From contig NZ_CP166919.1 of assembly GCF_041379765.1 (NCBI RefSeq), positions 3,162,001 through 3,226,000 on the forward strand: a stretch of DNA of 64,000 nt, in the 5' to 3' direction. Under the pieces are notes generated by a model. The model did no database searches, had not been told where the DNA came from, and saw nothing but the letters and a program-made list of their open reading frames with translations. The DNA is from Thalassotalea sp. Sam97. GTDB taxonomy: Bacteria; Pseudomonadota; Gammaproteobacteria; Enterobacterales; Alteromonadaceae. This document shows, one piece after another, positions 54,757-63,968 of this stretch. Each line of letters begins with the position of its first letter. The stretch's first letter is position 1. Made by a program: the position numbers and the translations under genes.

Positions 54757-56202
54757 ATGGACGTTCTAAGCAACCAATATTTATCTCTTGGTAAGCAGTT
54801 TTATCAACGCAGCTTACCATGCAAAGCGCCGGCCCCTAGCACCCTATTGTTTAACAATGCTCTAGCAGAACAAATCGGTTTTAGTACGTCATTGATTGGC
54901 AACGCAAACTTACAAGCAAAGTTATTCAGTGGAACTGAGCTGTTTGCTGAAAGTGAGCCTCTTGCTTTAGCCTATGCCGGACATCAGTTTGGCCAACTTA
55001 ACCCGCAACTAGGTGATGGACGAGCCCACTTATTAGGCGAAATAACCTCGAGCACAGGTACAGTTACCGAACTGCAACTAAAAGGTTCAGGACAAACCCC
55101 TTTTTCACGTGGTGGCGACGGCAAATGCGCATTAGGTCCAGCCATCCGCGAGTATCTGATGAGTGAAGCATTGCACGGCCTTGGCATTGCCACAACGCGC
55201 ACGCTGGCGGTAGTCACAACCGGAGAAACAGTATGGCGTGATCAACCTCGACCGGGTGCAATTGTGACGCGCACTGCACAAAGTCATATCCGGGTTGGTA
55301 GCTTACAATACTTTGCTATCCGTGGCGATTACGACAGTATCAGGGCATTGGCTGATATCGCTATTGATCGTCATTACCCGCATATAAACAAGCAAGATGA
55401 TGATTACTTACTGCAGTTTCTTAACGCCGTTATCGACAAACAAATTGCTCTTATTGTCAGTTGGTTAAGGGTGGGCTTTATTCACGGTGTGATGAACACC
55501 GATAACTCCTTGTTGAGCGGTGAGACCATTGATTATGGTCCATGTGCCATGATGGGTGCTTATCATCCTGGCACCGTATACAGCTCAATCGACCATCAAG
55601 GACGCTATGCCTTTGGTAATCAGGCGGCAATTGGGCAGTGGAATATGGCACGTCTAGCAGAAACCTTACTTGCTTTGGTAAGTGACGACAGTGACAAAGC
55701 GATAGAGCAAGTTAAGCCGATATTATTTGCCTATAGCGACAAATTTCAGCGCGCATACCAAGATATGCTCGCAAACAAATTAGGCTTCACCGAGCAAAGC
55801 GATGAGTCGCGCAGTTTGGCTGAGCAATTACTTAACATCATGCAAGAAAACGGCCTCGATTATACACAAACATTCATAACATTAAGTCAAGTGTTAGCGG
55901 GTGACACGGCGCTTAGACAGCTTGACGCCAGCTTATGTGATTGGTGTAAAACATGGCAAGCAGCGATCAGCAATACTGATAATGCCTTAGCGCTAATGGC
56001 CAAATCCAACCCTTTGGTTATTCCCCGTAATCATCATGTTGAGGCACTTATCGAGCAGAGCTACCAAACCAATAGCACGGCTCAAATTGACAAGTTTTTA
56101 GCGGTTGTTACGCGACCTTATCAGGCAACAGCTGATATTGCGCTTTATCAAGATCTACCCAGTGATGGTGATAAAGGTTATCAAACCTTTTGTGGTACAT
56201 AA
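54757..56202 (+). CDS. selO: Protein adenylyltransferase SelO (YdiU family)
   Basis: Pseudokinase-fold enzyme that transfers AMP to Ser/Thr/Tyr of target proteins, linked to redox stress. YAGHQFGQLNPQLGDGRAHLLGE, LQLKGSGQTPFSRGGDGKCALG and the HGVMNTDNSLLSGETIDYGPCAMM catalytic loop are conserved. It ends YQTFCGT, with a C-terminal Cys but not the longer SCSS-type tail of the E. coli protein. 481 residues. Confidence 0.92.
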   Translation: MDVLSNQYLSLGKQFYQRSLPCKAPAPSTLLFNNALAEQIGFSTSLIGNANLQAKLFSGTELFAESEPLALAYAGHQFGQLNPQLGDGRAHLLGEITSSTGTVTELQLKGSGQTPFSRGGDGKCALGPAIREYLMSEALHGLGIATTRTLAVVTTGETVWRDQPRPGAIVTRTAQSHIRVGSLQYFAIRGDYDSIRALADIAIDRHYPHINKQDDDYLLQFLNAVIDKQIALIVSWLRVGFIHGVMNTDNSLLSGETIDYGPCAMMGAYHPGTVYSSIDHQGRYAFGNQAAIGQWNMARLAETLLALVSDDSDKAIEQVKPILFAYSDKFQRAYQDMLANKLGFTEQSDESRSLAEQLLNIMQENGLDYTQTFITLSQVLAGDTALRQLDASLCDWCKTWQAAISNTDNALALMAKSNPLVIPRNHHVEALIEQSYQTNSTAQIDKFLAVVTRPYQATADIALYQDLPSDGDKGYQTFCGT

Positions 56203-56239
56203 GTAAATCGTCGCGGCTCATAAATAGTAGGAAGTTTTT

Positions 56240-56554
56240 ATGAATAAGATACAATCTATCAGTCATCCAAGCGAACTCGAAACCAGTATGCTAATTATCG
56301 ATTTTGAACAAAACTGGGATGATGAAAATATTAATAGCTTAACTGAAATGCTGTTAGCCAAACTGAATGTTTCGAAAACAATCGAAACGATTGTCGGTGC
56401 TGATCGTCAAGATGTACGCTTTGAATTTGCCAATAGTATTTTACAGCTACATTTTGAGGTCAATAGCAACTCGTGTTGGCTAGAACCTGAACTCGGTAAT
56501 GACCCAAATGGCGCAACTGCGATAGAACTGGCGCATAAAAGCTTGCTGTTATAA
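56240..56554 (+). CDS. Small conserved protein, possibly DUF3630
   Basis: 104 residues, acidic, no signal or membrane helix, ending in a short alpha/beta pattern (ANSILQLHFEVNSNSCWLE). It resembles from memory the DUF3630 family of Alteromonadales; function unknown. It starts 37 bp after selO, preceded by AGGAAG, and is likely co-transcribed with it. Confidence 0.6.
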   Translation: MNKIQSISHPSELETSMLIIDFEQNWDDENINSLTEMLLAKLNVSKTIETIVGADRQDVRFEFANSILQLHFEVNSNSCWLEPELGNDPNGATAIELAHKSLLL

Positions 56555-56639
56555 ACACGGTTTGGCTCGCTAATCAGACCGCATTATTATCGCATCAGGT
56601 AATATGGCATTTATGACCCGATGCGATAACTTTAGTGCA

Positions 56640-57665
56640 CTAAAACTTTAAAATGACCTTACCGTCGCTCTTATTCATTGCATAGTGTTCAAGACCATGA
56701 ATAAAGGTTTCTGGTGTGAATTCACCATAAATATCGGTTTTAAAAATGCCCTCAGCAAACAGCTTTTGAACCTTGCGACTAAGTGACAAGATCGCTAATG
56801 GGTTGGCGCTCTTCATATACGTTGCCAACCAAAAACCTTCAATACGCTGATCTTTAAAGATTAAATCAGCAACGCCATACTGACCACCGTATGGGTGCAT
56901 GGTTTCAGTGAGTCTGCCATAGACAATCGCGGTACTCGACTTTGGCAATGCATGCATAGTCTCAGCGGTTGCTTGATCTGCCACAGCATCTAACAATACG
57001 GTTGCCTGCAACTGCTCAGCCGCCTGTGTTAATTGCGGTACATAATCCTCACCTTCACTGTTTAATACAACATCAGCACCTAACGCTTGCAATACCTTGA
57101 CGTTCGCATCGGAACGGACAATGGCGATGGTTTTTAAGCCTTGCATTTTGGCGTAGCGAATAACCCCTTTACCGACTTGGCTCGCTGCCGCGTTAAGGAC
57201 AATCGCTTTGCTGGCAAGCTGCTTAGCACGCTCAACCAAACACACACTGGTGCAAGGGTTAACAATTAACGTGGCTGCTTGATTATCATCAATATCAGCA
57301 CGTACAGGTAAACAATGATTGGCGGCAGTAATGGCGTATTTCGCCCAAACACCGTCACCACCAGGTTCTGCCGATAAAGCAACACGCTTACCTGTTAACC
57401 ATTTACCATATAAACCGGCATTAGCCGCCACAACAGTACCACAGCCTTCAAAGCCCGCATAAGCGCCATCAACAGGCGGTAAGCCATATTTACCCATTAA
57501 GTAGACCAAATCGGATGGGTTAACCGGTGACGCCAGCATTTTCACCAACACCTGCCCTTGTTTTAATGCTGGTAATGGTTTTTCTGTAAGCTGGATGCGA
57601 TCAGCAAGGGGCGCTTGTAAGTCATCTATAAAATTAAGGGCAAAGCCTAAGTTGTTATCGCTCAT
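56640..57665 (-). CDS. MDR-superfamily NAD(P)H oxidoreductase (quinone/enoyl reductase type)
   Basis: Medium-chain dehydrogenase fold: N-terminal GroES-like domain (NPSDLVYLMGKYG) and Rossmann domain with AAASQVGKGVIRYAK. No catalytic-zinc Cys/His set is evident, so it is more like quinone or 2-enoyl reductases than zinc alcohol dehydrogenases. 341 residues. It lies 107 bp downstream of a CoA-ester lyase on the same strand but behind a terminator, so a shared role with the neighbouring CoA cluster is possible but unproven. Confidence 0.78.
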   Translation of the reverse strand: MSDNNLGFALNFIDDLQAPLADRIQLTEKPLPALKQGQVLVKMLASPVNPSDLVYLMGKYGLPPVDGAYAGFEGCGTVVAANAGLYGKWLTGKRVALSAEPGGDGVWAKYAITAANHCLPVRADIDDNQAATLIVNPCTSVCLVERAKQLASKAIVLNAAASQVGKGVIRYAKMQGLKTIAIVRSDANVKVLQALGADVVLNSEGEDYVPQLTQAAEQLQATVLLDAVADQATAETMHALPKSSTAIVYGRLTETMHPYGGQYGVADLIFKDQRIEGFWLATYMKSANPLAILSLSRKVQKLFAEGIFKTDIYGEFTPETFIHGLEHYAMNKSDGKVILKF

Positions 57666-57706
57666 AATCTTCTATTTGTTCTATTAGTAAATAAAACCAC
57701 TATAAA

Positions 57707-57739
57707 GCAAAAGCCTCGTCAATTCACATCGACAAGGCT
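57707..57739 (-). terminator. Terminator after the minus-strand CoA-ester lyase
   Basis: AGCCTCGTC (57712-57720) and GACAAGGCT (57731-57739) form a 9-bp stem with one G-U pair; on the minus strand it is followed by TTTTGCTTT. Confidence 0.75.
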
Positions 57740-57772
57740 ATATGTTGTAAAACAGTAACGTTTGCAGGCCGA

Positions 57773-58762
57773 TTAGAAAAATGCAGCCTGAGCATCTGGA
57801 GAAATATCGATACCGCTTACCTGTGCGCGTTGCAATAACTGCCAGTAATAACGATACGTTGCCCTATCATGCAATTCGCCTTTGTGCTGAATTGGCCCCC
57901 AACTGTTTTGTTGTGCTGCCAACAATATCGCCTCGGCGTCGGCTACTTCTTCATAGTTGGGTTTCATCGCATCAACAATTGCTTGTATTTGCGTTGGATA
58001 AATTGACCACATACGCATAAAGCCAAATTCGTTACGGGCGCGCTGAGCGTCAGCAAAGGTTTGATCGGCGTTTTTAAGATCAAGGGTAACGTTATGCGAT
58101 GGCACGACGCCGTGCGCTAACGCTGCGGCAACCAACTCTGTCTTCGCTCGGTGCAGTAACGCGTGATCGAACTGACCAGGGCTGCGCATACAGCTTGCCG
58201 GAATCGCACCATTGTGGCCTGAAACAAAGTCCATCATGCCAAAATCTAATACTTGCACCCAATCGGTAGTAGCAATTTCCCATACGTCCCGCAACGCACC
58301 GTGGGTTTCAATAAGCACGTGAATAGGTATCTCTCGCTCAAGCTGATGCTCCGCAACAAGCGCTTGAATGTAAGCAACCATTTCTTTGATCTGCGCTGCT
58401 GTTGTGCATTTGGGTAACGTAATATAGGCCACTTTGTGGCCACATGCCGGTATTAAAATCTGCAAATCTTGACGCCAATGAGCGTGCGTATAATCGTGAA
58501 TACGCACCCCCATCATTGCAAACTGGTTGTCGTCAGAGGCGATTAGCCGCGCTACCATCTCAGCATGTTGCTGCTCGCTCCCCGTGGCAGCACCATCTTC
58601 ACAGTCGCAGGTAATATCAAATACTGGCCCTAATTGCTGTTGCATTTGCATAGCTTTGCTAATTAATTTTTCACTGCCAGCAAAATGCTCACATGAAGGA
58701 ATAACCGCAAAAGGTTTTTCGGCATCAAATAAAGCGTCATTTGGATGAACCAAGCTGCTCAT
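57773..58762 (-). CDS. HpcH/CitE-family CoA-ester lyase (malyl-CoA or methylmalyl-CoA lyase-like)
   Basis: TIM-barrel lyase of the HpcH/HpaI-citrate lyase beta superfamily. FDITCDCEDGA (about 49-59), the conserved Arg in GVRIHDYTH, the acidic IETHGALRDVWEIA and the metal-ligand region LDFGMMDFVSG are in the expected order. 329 residues. This subtype is one I recall from betaproteobacteria as an uncharacterised CoA ester lyase. It is divergent from the operon at 59175-63968, which holds two more members of the superfamily and a hydratase, so cleavage of a 3-hydroxyacyl-CoA such as beta-methylmalyl-CoA is the working idea. Confidence 0.8.
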   Translation of the reverse strand: MSSLVHPNDALFDAEKPFAVIPSCEHFAGSEKLISKAMQMQQQLGPVFDITCDCEDGAATGSEQQHAEMVARLIASDDNQFAMMGVRIHDYTHAHWRQDLQILIPACGHKVAYITLPKCTTAAQIKEMVAYIQALVAEHQLEREIPIHVLIETHGALRDVWEIATTDWVQVLDFGMMDFVSGHNGAIPASCMRSPGQFDHALLHRAKTELVAAALAHGVVPSHNVTLDLKNADQTFADAQRARNEFGFMRMWSIYPTQIQAIVDAMKPNYEEVADAEAILLAAQQNSWGPIQHKGELHDRATYRYYWQLLQRAQVSGIDISPDAQAAFF

Positions 58763-59011
58763 ACTTTTCTCCTGATTATTGTTTTTGGCTACTCAACGAA
58801 CAGCACTGTAATAAAATTACGTTATTTATGAAACTCATTATAGAAAAACATATATAAAGCACCTGCAAAGTGCTCTCCATCACGGCAACATTAGGCATTA
58901 AACGAAACTCAGCCGACAACATCACTTTAACCTAACTAAACAAGCCTCACGCTAATTGCACAATGGTTACTGCAATACTTTTATCACTTACCCTAGCGAT
59001 AACCTGAACAC

Positions 59012-59046
59012 ATTTCAAACACTTTTTTAAAACATTTGTTTGAAAT
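59012..59046. promoter_or_regulatory. Perfect 10-bp inverted repeat, likely operator of the CoA cluster
   Basis: ATTTCAAACA (59012-59021) and TGTTTGAAAT (59037-59046) are exact complements 15 bases apart, in the 412-bp gap (58763-59174) between the divergent lyase genes. A and T runs follow, but with the long loop it looks more like two half-sites of a regulator (TetR, GntR or LysR type) than a terminator. The rest of the gap is AT-rich, with no gene visible. No regulator gene is in the window. Confidence 0.5.
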
Positions 59047-59174
59047 ATATACTCAAATAATGTAATTGTTAATAAAAGTTTTCATTTTTTGTTCGGTTTT
59101 GCTCATTCACAGCAAAATTAAATAATACTGATTAATAACAATAAACCATAATGCGTCACAGCAAGGGGAGATAT

Positions 59175-60296
59175 ATGCATTACCATAATGAATTCCTCGA
59201 TCATGTAAATGAACAGGATGTACTCGGTGGCTTTTGGCCTGGGATTCAGCTCTATTATCCGCCGATCAAATACTCTCCCAAAGATGGGCGATATGAAACA
59301 ATAGAGCAAGCCACAGAGCGCTTGCACAAACATGCCCACGATTGCCAAGCCCACACTTTGTTGTTTGATCTTGAAGATGGTTGTCGACAAAAAGAGATGA
59401 GTCGAGAGCTCCTGCTCAATGAGCTGCCCAAATTTCCTGCTCGCGATTTTCAAATCGCGTTGCGCATCAATCCTTTTCGTACAGATGAGTATGAAAAAGA
59501 TTTAAAAATGATTATGCAAGTGGCTGAATATATCGACGTCATCGTCTTGGCGAAAGCAGGTGAAATGTACGGTGCTGCGGAAATACGCGATTTATCTGCA
59601 TGGCTACTGGGGGTTAACCCAGATATTGAAATTCAACCGATTATTGAACATCCGAGAAGTTTAAAAATCGCCGCCGAGCTCATGGCCTTTCCAGCAGTAA
59701 AGCATGTGGTGTTTGGTATTCATGATTTTTCCAAGGCGATGGCGATTCACTTAACGCCGGAAGGTTGGATTAACGAATTACTTACCTATTTGCGTAACCT
59801 TCTGCTTGAAGCTCGGATTGCCGGTAAGGGTGTAATTGGCGGCGTTGAGGTATTGATCAACGACACGCCGATGCCTGAACACTTTATTGAACCAAACGAC
59901 GTCCGTCGCTGGTTAGATTTGCACGGTGACCATGAATCGCACGTGGTTCATGATCACGCCGTTATCGAAACACAAATGGGCTTAACAGGTAAGCAATTGA
60001 TACACCCCTATCATATCCATTTGTGTAAGGTGGCCTTTACCCCGTCACCCAATCAAATTAAGCGCAATATTGAAATCCTCGAGGCTGCAATAGCCGCTGA
60101 CGCGTTATTAGGTGGGGCAATAAAATTCGAAGGTGAAATGCTCGACCCGCCGATGTTTGGTAAAGCATTGCAAACCTTGTTAAGGGCCTATGCCTTAAAG
60201 TCATTAGACGAGAAAGACAAAAGGTTTGCGCTTGATGTATTAAAACGCCTACCGATAACCGTGATCCGAGAAAACTGGCCTTACGGGCGTATCTAG
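59175..60296 (+). CDS. HpcH/HpaI-citrate lyase superfamily protein, long form
   Basis: About 373 residues, TIM-barrel lyase type: LLFDLEDGCRQKEMSRELL (cf. DLED...K), IALRINPFRTDEY with the conserved Arg, IQPIIEHPRSLKIA with the metal-binding Glu, and VVFGIHDFSKAMAIH. A C-terminal segment after about residue 270 carries the usual HPYHIHLCKVAFTPS, then an extra helical tail. The ATG at 59175 has AAGGGGAG seven bases upstream; the ATG at 59151 would swallow it. First gene of a four-gene operon. Substrate not assigned. Confidence 0.78.
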   Translation: MHYHNEFLDHVNEQDVLGGFWPGIQLYYPPIKYSPKDGRYETIEQATERLHKHAHDCQAHTLLFDLEDGCRQKEMSRELLLNELPKFPARDFQIALRINPFRTDEYEKDLKMIMQVAEYIDVIVLAKAGEMYGAAEIRDLSAWLLGVNPDIEIQPIIEHPRSLKIAAELMAFPAVKHVVFGIHDFSKAMAIHLTPEGWINELLTYLRNLLLEARIAGKGVIGGVEVLINDTPMPEHFIEPNDVRRWLDLHGDHESHVVHDHAVIETQMGLTGKQLIHPYHIHLCKVAFTPSPNQIKRNIEILEAAIAADALLGGAIKFEGEMLDPPMFGKALQTLLRAYALKSLDEKDKRFALDVLKRLPITVIRENWPYGRI

Positions 60297-60305
60297 GGAG
60301 ATGCT

Positions 60306-61949
60306 ATGACAAGCTTCGATGATGTATTAATTGAAACAGCACAAGGTTGGCAATGGCAATTGCCCAGCCACTTTAATATTGCTGACGCCTGTATTCGCCA
60401 GCACGTACAAGCAGGACATGGCGATCGCACCGCGCTGATCGTCGAAGACGATAAGCTTGGCTGTCAGCAATTGAGCTATCAGCAGCTCGATCATGACTCA
60501 GCTAAATTGGCCTCTGTACTCGCCTCACTCAATATTGAGCCAGGCGATCGCGTGTTGATTCGTTTACCCAATGCAACCGATTATCCAGTCAGTTTTTTTG
60601 GTTGCTTGAAACATGGCGCCATCGCTGTACCAACCTCCACCTTACTATCAGCGAATGAAGTTGCCTATTTAGCACAAGATTCTGGCGCTAAAGTGCTGAT
60701 CACCAGCAAACACATGTGGCCCGAATTAAAAACTATCGCTGAACAAGATAATCAATTAACAAGTGTATTATTGGCTGGCACTGGCGATATGCCACAATCC
60801 AATAGCCGCTTGCCACTATTTGATCTCAATGCCCTACTTAGTCAGGCTTCTGCTCGCGATGACATCATCAACAGTCGTATCGATGATGCCGCCTATTTAG
60901 TCTATACCTCTGGTACAACCGGCTACCCTAAAGGGGTGTTGCATGCGCATCGTTCTTTATTAGGCCGGTTGCCGGCGAGTCGCTACTGGTTTGATTTTAA
61001 ACATGGCGACCGGATTATGCACTCGGGTAAATTCAACTGGACCTATGTACTCGGCTCAGCCTTAATGGACCCGCTATTTCATGGCCATACCGTCATTGTT
61101 CATGAAGGCGACAACGATGCCAGTACCTGGCCAAAACTGATAAAAAAACACGATTGCACCATTTTTATTGGCGTGCCTACCATTTACCGACAAATCATTC
61201 AAAAAACCACCTATAGCAAAGCTGACGTACCAAGCTTACGGCACTGCATGAGTGCCGGTGAGCATTTAAGTGATGAAATGCTCAGTGCCTGGCGCCAGCG
61301 CTTTGGCATGGATGTATTTGAAGCGATCGGCATGAGTGAATGCTCTTATTACATATCGCAAAATAAACACCAAGCGATTCGCCCAGGCGCTGCGGGTTTT
61401 GTCCAGCCTGGGCATCAAGTCACCTTACTCAATGAACAAAACCAACCGGCACAGATAGGTGAAGAAGCAATGATAGCCATAAAACAAACCGATCCTGGTT
61501 TATTTATGCAGTATTGGCAATTACCCGAAGCAACCAATAAGGCATTTCACGATGGCTATTTTTACACTGGCGATTATGCACGCCTAGATGAAGACGGTTA
61601 TATTTGGTTTGTTGGTCGTAAAGACGACATTATCAATACCTTTGGCTACCGGGTATCACCGCACGAAATAGAGCGAATCATAAAGACCCATCCCGACGTC
61701 GCCGACTGTGTCGCCTTAGGTCAAAATATCGGCAATGATAAAACCTTAGTTTGTGCATGTGTTATTTTGCGCGAAGGCGCTAAGGTTAGTGAGCAACAAT
61801 TGCTAAGCTTTGCCGATGCGAACCTTGCCAAATACAAAGCACCGAAAATCATCCACTTTTACCAAGACTTTCCAAGAACCAAAAATGGCAAAGTTTTGCG
61901 CAAGCAAATGCTTGCTGAATTACATAACGCCAAACGAGCAGCGGTTTAA
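60306..61949 (+). CDS. AMP-forming acyl-CoA ligase
   Basis: Activates a carboxylic acid with ATP and CoA. Signature VYTSGTTGYPKGV (P-loop at 201-210), GMSECSYY (A5 motif), YFYTGDYARLDEDGY and the C-terminal GKVLRK with the catalytic Lys near 529 are intact; 547 residues. Closest in flavour to the benzoate/medium-chain acyl-CoA synthetase group. In this operon the natural guess is activation of mesaconate or a related C5 acid. GGGAGATGCT precedes its ATG; it starts 9 bp after the lyase gene. Confidence 0.85.
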   Translation: MTSFDDVLIETAQGWQWQLPSHFNIADACIRQHVQAGHGDRTALIVEDDKLGCQQLSYQQLDHDSAKLASVLASLNIEPGDRVLIRLPNATDYPVSFFGCLKHGAIAVPTSTLLSANEVAYLAQDSGAKVLITSKHMWPELKTIAEQDNQLTSVLLAGTGDMPQSNSRLPLFDLNALLSQASARDDIINSRIDDAAYLVYTSGTTGYPKGVLHAHRSLLGRLPASRYWFDFKHGDRIMHSGKFNWTYVLGSALMDPLFHGHTVIVHEGDNDASTWPKLIKKHDCTIFIGVPTIYRQIIQKTTYSKADVPSLRHCMSAGEHLSDEMLSAWRQRFGMDVFEAIGMSECSYYISQNKHQAIRPGAAGFVQPGHQVTLLNEQNQPAQIGEEAMIAIKQTDPGLFMQYWQLPEATNKAFHDGYFYTGDYARLDEDGYIWFVGRKDDIINTFGYRVSPHEIERIIKTHPDVADCVALGQNIGNDKTLVCACVILREGAKVSEQQLLSFADANLAKYKAPKIIHFYQDFPRTKNGKVLRKQMLAELHNAKRAAV

Positions 61950-61963
61950 TGCGGGAGAATAAA

Positions 61964-62872
61964 ATGAACTGTAGCAATCTAACAACATACCGCCCCCGAC
62001 GCAGTGCCTTGTATGTACCTGCCCATCGTAGTCAATATATTGAAAAGGCACGTAAAGTAAATGCCGACGTGATTATTTTTGATTTACAAGAATCTGTACC
62101 ACCAAATCGCAAAGACAGTGCTAGAGCGACCTTAGTAGAACATTTGGACAACAGTGATTTTGGCTATTCCGAAAGAATTGTTCGCGTTAATCATCTCGAC
62201 TCAGCGTGGGGACAAGATGACATTGCCGCAATCGCTCAGTTGAATATTGATGGTGTCCTGTTCGCAGACATTGAGAGTGCGGAACAACTGCAAAACCATA
62301 TTGACACTCTTGATCGGTGCGGTGGTAAGCGATTATCTGTCATGGCCAATATTGAGTCACCTTTGGGGGTGTTAAATTGTCAGCAAATTTGCGCCGCGAG
62401 TGAGCGATTAACTGCGATTATCATGGGCACATCTGATTTAGCAAATTCATTGCGTATTAACTTAACCTTGGATAGACAAGGTTTACTCACCTATCTATCT
62501 ATGTGTATTTTAGCCGCCCGCGCTCACGATAAAGCCATTATCGACGGGCCCCATTTTGATTTAAAGGATGCAGTAGCGTGTGAGTTTAGTTGTCGCCAAG
62601 CGCGTGATCTAGGTTTTGATGGTAAAGCTGTTATCCATCCAGTCCAGCTCACCTACACCAACGATGCGATGACGCCTAAAGCAGAAGATATCAAGAAAGC
62701 GAAAGAAATCATTGCCGCAATGGAGCATGCTAATGCACAAGAACAATCGGTCGCCGTTATTGATGACCGGTTAATCGAGCCGTGTTTGCAGCAATGGGCA
62801 CATCGCGTCATTTGCCTCTACAACAAAGTAAGTGAAATCGGCCAAGACGACTTATTTGGTAAGCCCTGTTAA
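61964..62872 (+). CDS. CitE-like CoA-ester lyase
   Basis: About 302 residues with SALYVPAHRSQYIEKA, FDLQESVPPNRK (Gln where most members have Glu), the CoA/substrate Arg in RIVRVN, NIESPLGV, MGTSDLANSL and GFDGKAVIHPVQL, the standard CitE/malyl-CoA lyase framework. The ATG at 61964 has GGGAG at seven bases; an ATG at 61949 overlapping the ligase stop would add five residues. Candidate for cleaving beta-methylmalyl-, citramalyl- or malyl-CoA made by the hydratase encoded next. Confidence 0.82.
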   Translation: MNCSNLTTYRPRRSALYVPAHRSQYIEKARKVNADVIIFDLQESVPPNRKDSARATLVEHLDNSDFGYSERIVRVNHLDSAWGQDDIAAIAQLNIDGVLFADIESAEQLQNHIDTLDRCGGKRLSVMANIESPLGVLNCQQICAASERLTAIIMGTSDLANSLRINLTLDRQGLLTYLSMCILAARAHDKAIIDGPHFDLKDAVACEFSCRQARDLGFDGKAVIHPVQLTYTNDAMTPKAEDIKKAKEIIAAMEHANAQEQSVAVIDDRLIEPCLQQWAHRVICLYNKVSEIGQDDLFGKPC

Positions 62873-62891
62873 TAACAAAAAGAGTAAGTTC

Positions 62892-63968
62892 ATGACTGAG
62901 CAGCATTATTTAAAGACCCCTGAAGGGCTATATTTTGAAGACTTTTACATTGGTCAAACCTTAAAGCATGGTGTACCCCGCACCATTACCACCGGCGATT
63001 GCAGTATGTATACAGCATTAACCGGATCTCGCTTTGCTTTGCATTGTGCCGACCCCGTAGCGCAAAAGCTTGGTTTTAGAACCACGCCGGTCGATAACTT
63101 TTTAGTGTTTCATATCGCTTTTGGCAAAACCGTGAACGATATCTCGCTAAATGCCGTTGCTAACCTTGGTTATGCACAATGTCGCTTCATAGAGTGTGTA
63201 TATCCCGGGGATACCCTATCGGTTAGTAGCGACGTTATTGGCTTAAAAGAAAACTCCAATGGTAAAACCGGCGTGGTTTACGTTCACTCCAAAGCCTACA
63301 ATCAAAAACGACAATTGGTTTTAGAATTTAAGCGCTGGGTAATGGTTCACAAACGTCATGCTGGTTTCACACGCCAAGAAAATGTCATTCCAGAGCTCGC
63401 CGATAATGTCGAGTTAACACAGCAAATTATTCCGAGGCAACTCGATCTTACTTTGTGGCCAAACCATGTTAGCGACCAGCAACGCCGCGCTAGCGAATTT
63501 GAAGTAGGCGATTGCATTTTTCATCGCGATGGCATCACCATTAATGACAGTGATCATTCATTAGCGACTCGACTTTACCAAAACAATGCACGGGTACACT
63601 TTGATCAGCACCTTATGCAACACTCAAAGCACGGTAAGTGCCTAGTTTATGGTGGCCATATCATCTCCTTATGTCGCGCCCTAAGTTACAATGGTATGGG
63701 CAACGCGATTTGGTTATCTGCCATTCACAGTGGCAGTCATGTCAATCCGTGCTTTGCCGGCGATACGATTTATACACAAAGCCAAGTATTAGCTATTAAC
63801 TCTTTAGCTCATCGAGATGACTTACGCTTAGTGACTGTCCGCATGTTAGGTATCAAAAATAATATCCCTGAGCAAATGTCATGGCTTAGCCAACAATCCG
63901 AGCAAGGCAGGCAATATCATCCGGATGTTGTTTTAGATATGCGATTGAGCTATTTAATGCCGCGATAG
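62892..63968 (+). CDS. Tandem MaoC hydratase, mesaconyl-CoA hydratase-like
   Basis: Two hotdog domains in 358 residues. The N-terminal one has GLYFEDFYIGQTLKHGVPRT, TALTGSRFALH (catalytic His near 51), FGKTVNDISLNAVANLGYA and VYPGDTL...VIGLKENSNGKTGVVYV; the C-terminal one has NNARVHFD and VYGGHIISLCRALS. From memory this matches mesaconyl-C1-CoA hydratase (Mch) of the ethylmalonyl-CoA pathway and its archaeal counterpart. The ATG at 62892 follows AGAGTAAG; an earlier start at 62832 lies inside the lyase gene. Last gene visible; the cluster may continue beyond the window. Confidence 0.82.
   Translation: MTEQHYLKTPEGLYFEDFYIGQTLKHGVPRTITTGDCSMYTALTGSRFALHCADPVAQKLGFRTTPVDNFLVFHIAFGKTVNDISLNAVANLGYAQCRFIECVYPGDTLSVSSDVIGLKENSNGKTGVVYVHSKAYNQKRQLVLEFKRWVMVHKRHAGFTRQENVIPELADNVELTQQIIPRQLDLTLWPNHVSDQQRRASEFEVGDCIFHRDGITINDSDHSLATRLYQNNARVHFDQHLMQHSKHGKCLVYGGHIISLCRALSYNGMGNAIWLSAIHSGSHVNPCFAGDTIYTQSQVLAINSLAHRDDLRLVTVRMLGIKNNIPEQMSWLSQQSEQGRQYHPDVVLDMRLSYLMPR

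Noticed and set aside
56640..57665. MDR oxidoreductase as crotonyl-CoA carboxylase/reductase completing an ethylmalonyl-CoA pathway
   Set aside because: At 341 residues it is much shorter than Ccr, and a terminator separates it from the lyase gene.
59012..59046. The inverted repeat before the CoA operon read as an intrinsic terminator
   Set aside because: AT-rich arms with a 15-base loop and no terminal T run in either direction directly after the stem; an operator fits better.
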